A stretch of DNA of 64,000 bases from Phaseolus vulgaris. Lineage: Eukaryota; Streptophyta; Magnoliopsida; Fabales; Fabaceae. The stretch lies in the NCBI RefSeq assembly GCF_000499845.2, contig NC_023759.2:34162464-34226463 (forward strand). Reading direction: 5' to 3'. How positions within the stretch are numbered: position 1 is the stretch's first letter; every line of letters starts with the position of its first letter. A model generated the notes under the pieces. That model did no database searches, was not told the DNA's origin, and saw nothing but the letters and a program-made list of their open reading frames with translations. The translations under genes were made by a program, and so were the position numbers. This document shows positions 62,101-64,000 of the stretch, one piece after another.

Positions 62101-64000
62101 AAAGGGCAACTAATGCCAGAGACTGCTGGTATATTTTTTTTTTTCAATAAGTAGCTTATCTATTGTTTTAATAGTTTATTTTCTTTTCTTTCCTTACTGA
62201 CATGCCTTTGGAAAATGTATTTTTCAATTCCTTGTTTATAGTTACTGTGGTGCACAAATATTTGAAGTCTATGGATTAGGAAAGGAAGTTGTTGATGTTG
62301 CATTCAGAGGAAGTGTGTCTAAAATTGGTGGATTGACTTTTGATGAGGTGAGGAACATTACTGACTAAAGCCTGAGAATGAAAATTCAAATTGTTTTGAT
62401 ACTATACTAGCAATATAAATTAGTTCATTGTGCCTAATAACACTTGATCGTCATTGTTGTTAGAGCTAGCTACACATCACCCAGTTCATTAGACCTTTCC
62501 TTTTTTTTCTTTCAACTTATTTGCTCTTTGAAACATTTATCCTATGTATCATTTTGTGAATTTATCAATGTTTCCGAAAAGAACATTGTCACATTTTCTG
62601 TAGTGCATTTTTTTACATGCATTGTATACACAATGCGCTTCAGTCTCTTAATAAAATTTTCAATTCAGTTTCCTTTGTATTCCTTTACTGAACATAATTC
62701 AGAAACTGTTGAAAGATTAGACAGTACAGTGTACAGTAATATGTACAGTACGAGGAAAGAATGAACTGACTTTTGTATCAGAGTGTTATCACACACAGTA
62801 GTTACTTTAACAGCTACACTTTTAATAATTGTACTGCATCTTTGACCTTATAAAATTTTACGTTTGTCAACACCCTGGGTACAATTATAAATTATTTCTT
62901 TTCCACAAGAACTTGTGAATGTGTTCAGGTACAGAGCATCAATTCGAGAGTGGACTTGTATTGGTGAATTTTCATTATAACGAATATCACTTACTTTGAA
63001 ACTCTTCTCTTCTGATGCGGTGCAGGTGGCTAGAGAGACTTTGTCTTTCTGGGTGAAGGCATTCTCTGAAGATACAGCTAAAAGGTTGGAAAATTTTGGA
63101 TTTATACAGTCCAGACCAGGAGGTATGAGTTCAGTGCTGATTCTCGTTTAAATTTAAGGAATCAGTTTTCTTTATCAATGGAGTTGCATTCTTAGACCAT
63201 AGTATTGTTCTGGGTACTATATGAATTGACTTTTTGATTTACATTCTCAAAGGGGAGTATCATGCAAATAACCCAGAAATGTCAAAGTTGCTTCACAAAG
63301 CTGTTCGTCACAAAAGTCAAAGTGCCTTTTCAGTTTATCAGCAATATTTGGCTAATCGACCTGTGAATGTGAGTCCTGGAGATCCTATTTTCATGCTGTT
63401 AAAATTCATTTTATTATACAGCTTTATGAGAGATATCTATGGTTCATTTCAGGTTCTCCGTGATCTTCTTGAATTCAAGAGTGATCGTGCTCCAATTCCT
63501 GTGGGGAAGGTTGAACCTGCTTCATCAATTGTTCAACGGTTTTGCACTGGGGGCATGTCACTTGGAGCTATTTCCAGAGAAACTCATGAAGCAATTGCAA
63601 TTGCCATGAACAGAATAGGTGGAAAATCAAATTCAGGGGAAGGTGGCGAGGTAATATAATAACTTTGATTCCATTCCAGTATAACTATGGGTATTATTAA
63701 TACATTAATATTCAGTAACATGCAATTTTTATTTTTTTTGCATTTTTATTTCTAAACTAATTTGCATTTCAACTATGATCCAATGTATTCATGTATTGCA
63801 TTCAGGATCCTGTTCGCTGGAAACCACTTACAGATGTTGTTGATGGTTACTCGTCAACTCTTCCACACCTTAAAGGTCTTCAAAATGGGGATACTGCTAC
63901 CAGTGCCATAAAGCAGGTTAGTTCACTCAAAATTAAAGCATCTTAATCAACTTTTTTGACTATAGTAATGTTATTATTTCAATTGTGTAATGCTGGGAAA
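41118..64000 (+). CDS. GLU: Ferredoxin-dependent glutamate synthase, chloroplastic, 5' part (20 exons in window)
   Basis: Plastid enzyme making two glutamates from glutamine and 2-oxoglutarate with reduced ferredoxin. Exons: 41118-41387, 43031-43343, 46342-46784, 46865-46996, 47236-47334, 48664-48734, 49378-49474, 50042-50134, 51760-51905, 54004-54163, 55644-55754, 55859-56074, 58262-58419, 61282-61411, 62024-62082, 62242-62347, 63026-63122, 63253-63368, 63453-63650, 63806-63916. All are GT-AG and in phase: 1042 codons of the roughly 1600 usual. Exon 1 is a Ser/Arg-rich transit peptide. [12 protein letters not shown] places the mature N-terminal nucleophile at Cys104, opening a class II glutamine amidotransferase domain ([34 protein letters not shown]). 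The central domain follows, then the start of the FMN synthase domain ([32 protein letters not shown]). Fd rather than NADH type is judged from overall sequence; the FMN/Fe-S end lies outside. No disabling change seen. Confidence 0.96.
42083..42116. repeat. (ATTA)n and (AT)n simple repeat in Fd-GOGAT intron 1
   Basis: TTAATTAATTAATTAATTAA followed by TTTATATATATATTAG within intron 41388-43030. Confidence 0.9.
42217..42370. repeat. Perfect 77-base tandem duplication in Fd-GOGAT intron 1
   Basis: AAGCTGAGTGTTATTTTTTA begins at 42217 and 42294, and by eye the two 77-base copies are identical to the end (GGTTTAGCAAATGTACA). A diverged partial third copy (TTTCAATTTTGTTTAAATG) lies near 42696-42728. 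Identity indicates a very recent event. Confidence 0.95.
43540..43870 (+). mobile_element. Diverged TRIM-like element in Fd-GOGAT intron 2
   Basis: TGGTATCAAAGTC at 43635 follows a segment ending ACTCATTATGAGA. A related segment (GTGAGGAAATGTATTGGGAA through TATATAAGTAGGGG, ATAAGTTGGTTTGTGAG, CATATTATAAGA) occurs at about 43715-43843. This is the LTR, primer site, LTR layout of a TRIM, but of a diverged subfamily with poorly defined ends. Confidence 0.55.
43890..44250 (-). mobile_element. Remnant of a copia-type LTR pair (minus orientation) in Fd-GOGAT intron 2
   Basis: Read on the minus strand, a purine tract AAGGGGAGTG at about 43985-43994 is followed by TGTTAAAAGATATGATTTGAAA, an LTR-like start. 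The same start recurs diverged at about 44245 (GTAAAAGATATGATTTGAAAA). The stretch upstream of the tract resembles the end of a copia polyprotein leader into PPT. Only these short marks remain. Confidence 0.4.
44251..44950. other. Unannotated part of Fd-GOGAT intron 2
   Basis: No coding sequence or repeat recognised in this stretch between two mobile-element remnants. Confidence 0.4.
44959..45525 (+). mobile_element. Tandem TRIM array: three LTRs sharing two internal regions
   Basis: LTR-like segments start near 44959 (TATTGGAGATCCCTCATCG), 45180 (TGTTGGAAATCCCACATCA) and 45445 (TGTTGGAAATCCTACATTA). Two short internal regions lie between them. The second begins TGGTATCAAAGTCC at 45307 (initiator-Met tRNA primer site) and ends in a purine-rich tract before the third LTR. 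The first retains CCAAGCAAGATTTGTTGAGCC and GCGTGAGGGGATG but its primer site has decayed. A shared middle LTR indicates unequal recombination between LTRs. No coding capacity. Confidence 0.8.
45526..46341. other. 3' part of Fd-GOGAT intron 2
   Basis: Intron sequence with no recognised element. Ends at the acceptor TTTGTTTAG before 46342. Confidence 0.5.
47624..47880. mobile_element. Probable MITE (foldback) in Fd-GOGAT intron 5
   Basis: About 257 bases with an inverted-repeat structure. Near the centre, ATAGTTGATAAATTTTGTCCCTC (47711) faces GAGGGACAGAATTCATCAATTAT (47763). The outer parts AAATGTGTTTTAGCAATTTTTGG and TTTTTACTGAAAATTGAGGGACC, with ATCATACTTTTT, are weakly complementary. No coding capacity. 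Target duplications were not resolved. Confidence 0.6.
47881..48663. other. Remainder of Fd-GOGAT intron 5
   Basis: AT-rich intron DNA. 48000-48260 has LTR-like phrases (TGTAGACAGTTAGAATTAAAAC, ATCTCAGTTGTTGAATAAA), but no partner copy was found. Confidence 0.35.
50340..51500. other. Fd-GOGAT intron 8 with possible solo-LTR remnants and (TATG)n
   Basis: Within intron 50135-51759. 50350-50830 includes a TATG tetranucleotide run at about 50737-50755 and an inverted pair around AACTATAACTATAACCAACT/AGTTAGTTATAATC. 51255-51500 reads like a copia solo LTR (GTTACAACTGTCAGTGTC, GTTTGTGAGACAGTTACCA, TATATAGAGTTTTAGTATTC, CAATAAAATCATTGTATCAGG). Boundaries and target duplications were not established. 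Confidence 0.35.
52400..53760 (+). mobile_element. Degenerate RTE-type LINE in Fd-GOGAT intron 9
   Basis: Plus-strand frames within intron 51906-54003 carry RTE-clade reverse-transcriptase text. [24 protein letters not shown] (52871 on) corresponds to the 'NGKAVGPDNIPIEVWK' block. [17 protein letters not shown] (53050-53100) corresponds to 'NCANYRGIKLMSHT'. After a deletion of the catalytic RT middle, [16 protein letters not shown] (about 53385), MRMLLLL and [17 protein letters not shown] (53536 on), VDQNAGSP and [18 protein letters not shown] form the conserved C-terminal region. Frame changes and stops make it dead. It lies in the same orientation as the gene. Confidence 0.8.
54164..55643. 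other. Fd-GOGAT intron 10, possible repeat at 54700-54880
   Basis: 54700-54880 has phrases that look like part of a dispersed repeat (TTAGGAATTTAGCACAATAG, GAGAGTCCAACCC, TAGGTGGGAGAACC, CAATGTGGGCTCC), but no second copy is in the window. The rest is unremarkable. Confidence 0.35.
56075..58261. other. Fd-GOGAT intron 12 with a direct repeat
   Basis: 2.2 kb intron. A direct repeat lies at about 57079-57170 and 57202-57290: GAATTCCGTGTGTTGGGAACACA versus GAATTCGTGTGTTAGGTACACA, each followed by CTTATTTATA-TGAAAAAGA and AAATCAATATCTAGTACC. 56450-57000 contains a minus-strand open frame with no recognised motifs. Confidence 0.6.
58545..59460 (-). mobile_element. Copia retrotransposon 3' end (RNase H and LTR) in Fd-GOGAT intron 13
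   Basis: On the minus strand from about 59400 to 58755, broken frames give the copia RNase H region: [37 protein letters not shown] (59065-59298) and, downstream, HERTKYI, VREKVIL and [19 protein letters not shown] pieces. These end at the purine tract GAGGGGGAGTG (58752-58765). The 3' LTR then starts TGTTACACATATTC and runs to about 58545. Stops and shifts are many and the 5' part is missing. It lies antisense to the gene. Confidence 0.75.
59440..59700 (+). mobile_element. Partial TRIM element next to the copia remnant
   Basis: ACTTTCTAAGA then TGGTATTAGAGTC at 59468 marks an LTR end and primer site. The internal part ends in AAAGGGAGTGAGTG, and a second LTR follows at about 59581-59698 (TGTTGAAGATTCTATGTTGAC to TTCACTTTCTAAGG). 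Only the last bases of the first LTR remain, so it is truncated on the left, where copia sequence begins. Confidence 0.65.
60370..61172. repeat. Tandem duplication of about 200 bases, first copy split by a TRIM
   Basis: CTCAAATAGGACCTCAAATATCATC (60370) recurs as CTCAAATAGGATCTCAAATATCATC (60969). Both copies run through GACATTGACAAAATAAAA, TTATGTTACAGTTGTATTC, CATTTGTC--GAAGCCA, CTTGAATAAAT-TAATTTTT and CCCCACACTAAACA-TTG. In the first copy the TRIM at 60515-60903 sits between the CATTT and TTGAATAAA parts; the second copy is uninterrupted. Confidence 0.9.
60515..60903 (+). mobile_element. Complete TRIM retrotransposon with 120-base LTRs and target duplication TAAAC
   Basis: LTR 60515-60634 and LTR 60784-60903 are both 120 bases and match throughout, ending CCACTTCTTAATA. 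The internal part begins TGGTATGAGAGTC at 60635 (primer site resembling the initiator-Met tRNA complement) and ends with the purine tract GCGAGGGGGTG. TAAAC at 60510-60514 and 60904-60908 is a perfect 5-base target duplication. At 389 bases without coding sequence it is a classic terminal-repeat retrotransposon in miniature. It lies in Fd-GOGAT intron 13, same orientation as the gene. Confidence 0.92.
61412..62023. other. Fd-GOGAT intron 14
   Basis: 612 bases of intron with no element recognised. Ends at acceptor GCATTTCAG. Confidence 0.5.
62348..63025. other. Fd-GOGAT intron 16
   Basis: 678 bases of T-rich intron. An open frame of about 100 codons (from 62444) is phenylalanine/serine-rich and judged fortuitous. 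Confidence 0.5.

Noticed and set aside
1..64000. tRNA, rRNA or snoRNA genes and an undescribed multi-gene system
   Set aside because: No cloverleaf, rRNA text or co-oriented cluster of unknown genes was recognised by eye. A tRNAscan-SE and Infernal run would settle the RNA question.

Overview
This window is nuclear DNA from a flowering plant: AT-rich intergenic sequence, GT-AG introns, a chloroplast-targeted Fd-GOGAT gene, a MORN-repeat PIP5K and many decayed plant transposons. The TRIM-type repeats with a TGGTATCAGAG-like primer site and the gypsy LTRs suggest a papilionoid legume (Phaseolus/Vigna/Glycine relatives). That placement is an inference from repeat style, not proof. I saw no bacterial features, rRNA, tRNA or CRISPR array.

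Three real genes can be modelled, all on the + strand. (1) 2213-4005: a four-exon gene for a 163-residue plant protein of uncertain function. (2) 12209-17367: an eight-exon phosphatidylinositol 4-phosphate 5-kinase of 778 residues, with eight N-terminal MORN repeats and a complete kinase domain. (3) 41118 to beyond the right edge: ferredoxin-dependent glutamate synthase. Its first 20 exons (1042 codons, all phases consistent) are in the window, and its introns have swollen with transposon insertions.

Layout. 1-400: copia fragment (minus). 400-2000: low-complexity AT-rich DNA. 2.0-4.0 kb: small gene. 4.76-5.44 kb: a decayed second copy of the PIP5K promoter and start codon. 5.45-10.9 kb: L1-type LINE, hAT and copia remnants that separate this copy from the true promoter (11.45-12.2 kb). 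12.2-17.4 kb: PIP5K, with a TRIM in an intron. 17.4-41 kb: gene-poor DNA holding a solo LTR with a perfect target duplication, a foldback element, a transposon-protein fragment, a CACTA remnant, a gypsy element that lost most of pol, an apparently nested solo LTR, minisatellites and simple repeats. 41.1-64 kb: Fd-GOGAT, with TRIMs (one a three-LTR tandem array), an RTE-type LINE, a copia remnant, a MITE-like foldback and tandem duplications in introns.

The genes have unrelated roles: phosphoinositide signalling at the plasma membrane, plastid nitrogen assimilation, and an unknown small protein. Nothing suggests a cluster. The most interesting signals are structural: the duplicated PIP5K 5' end joined at its ATG to a LINE, the TRIM that landed inside one copy of a tandem duplication, the shared-LTR TRIM array, and the gag-protease gypsy derivative. 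I found no convincing undescribed biochemical system.
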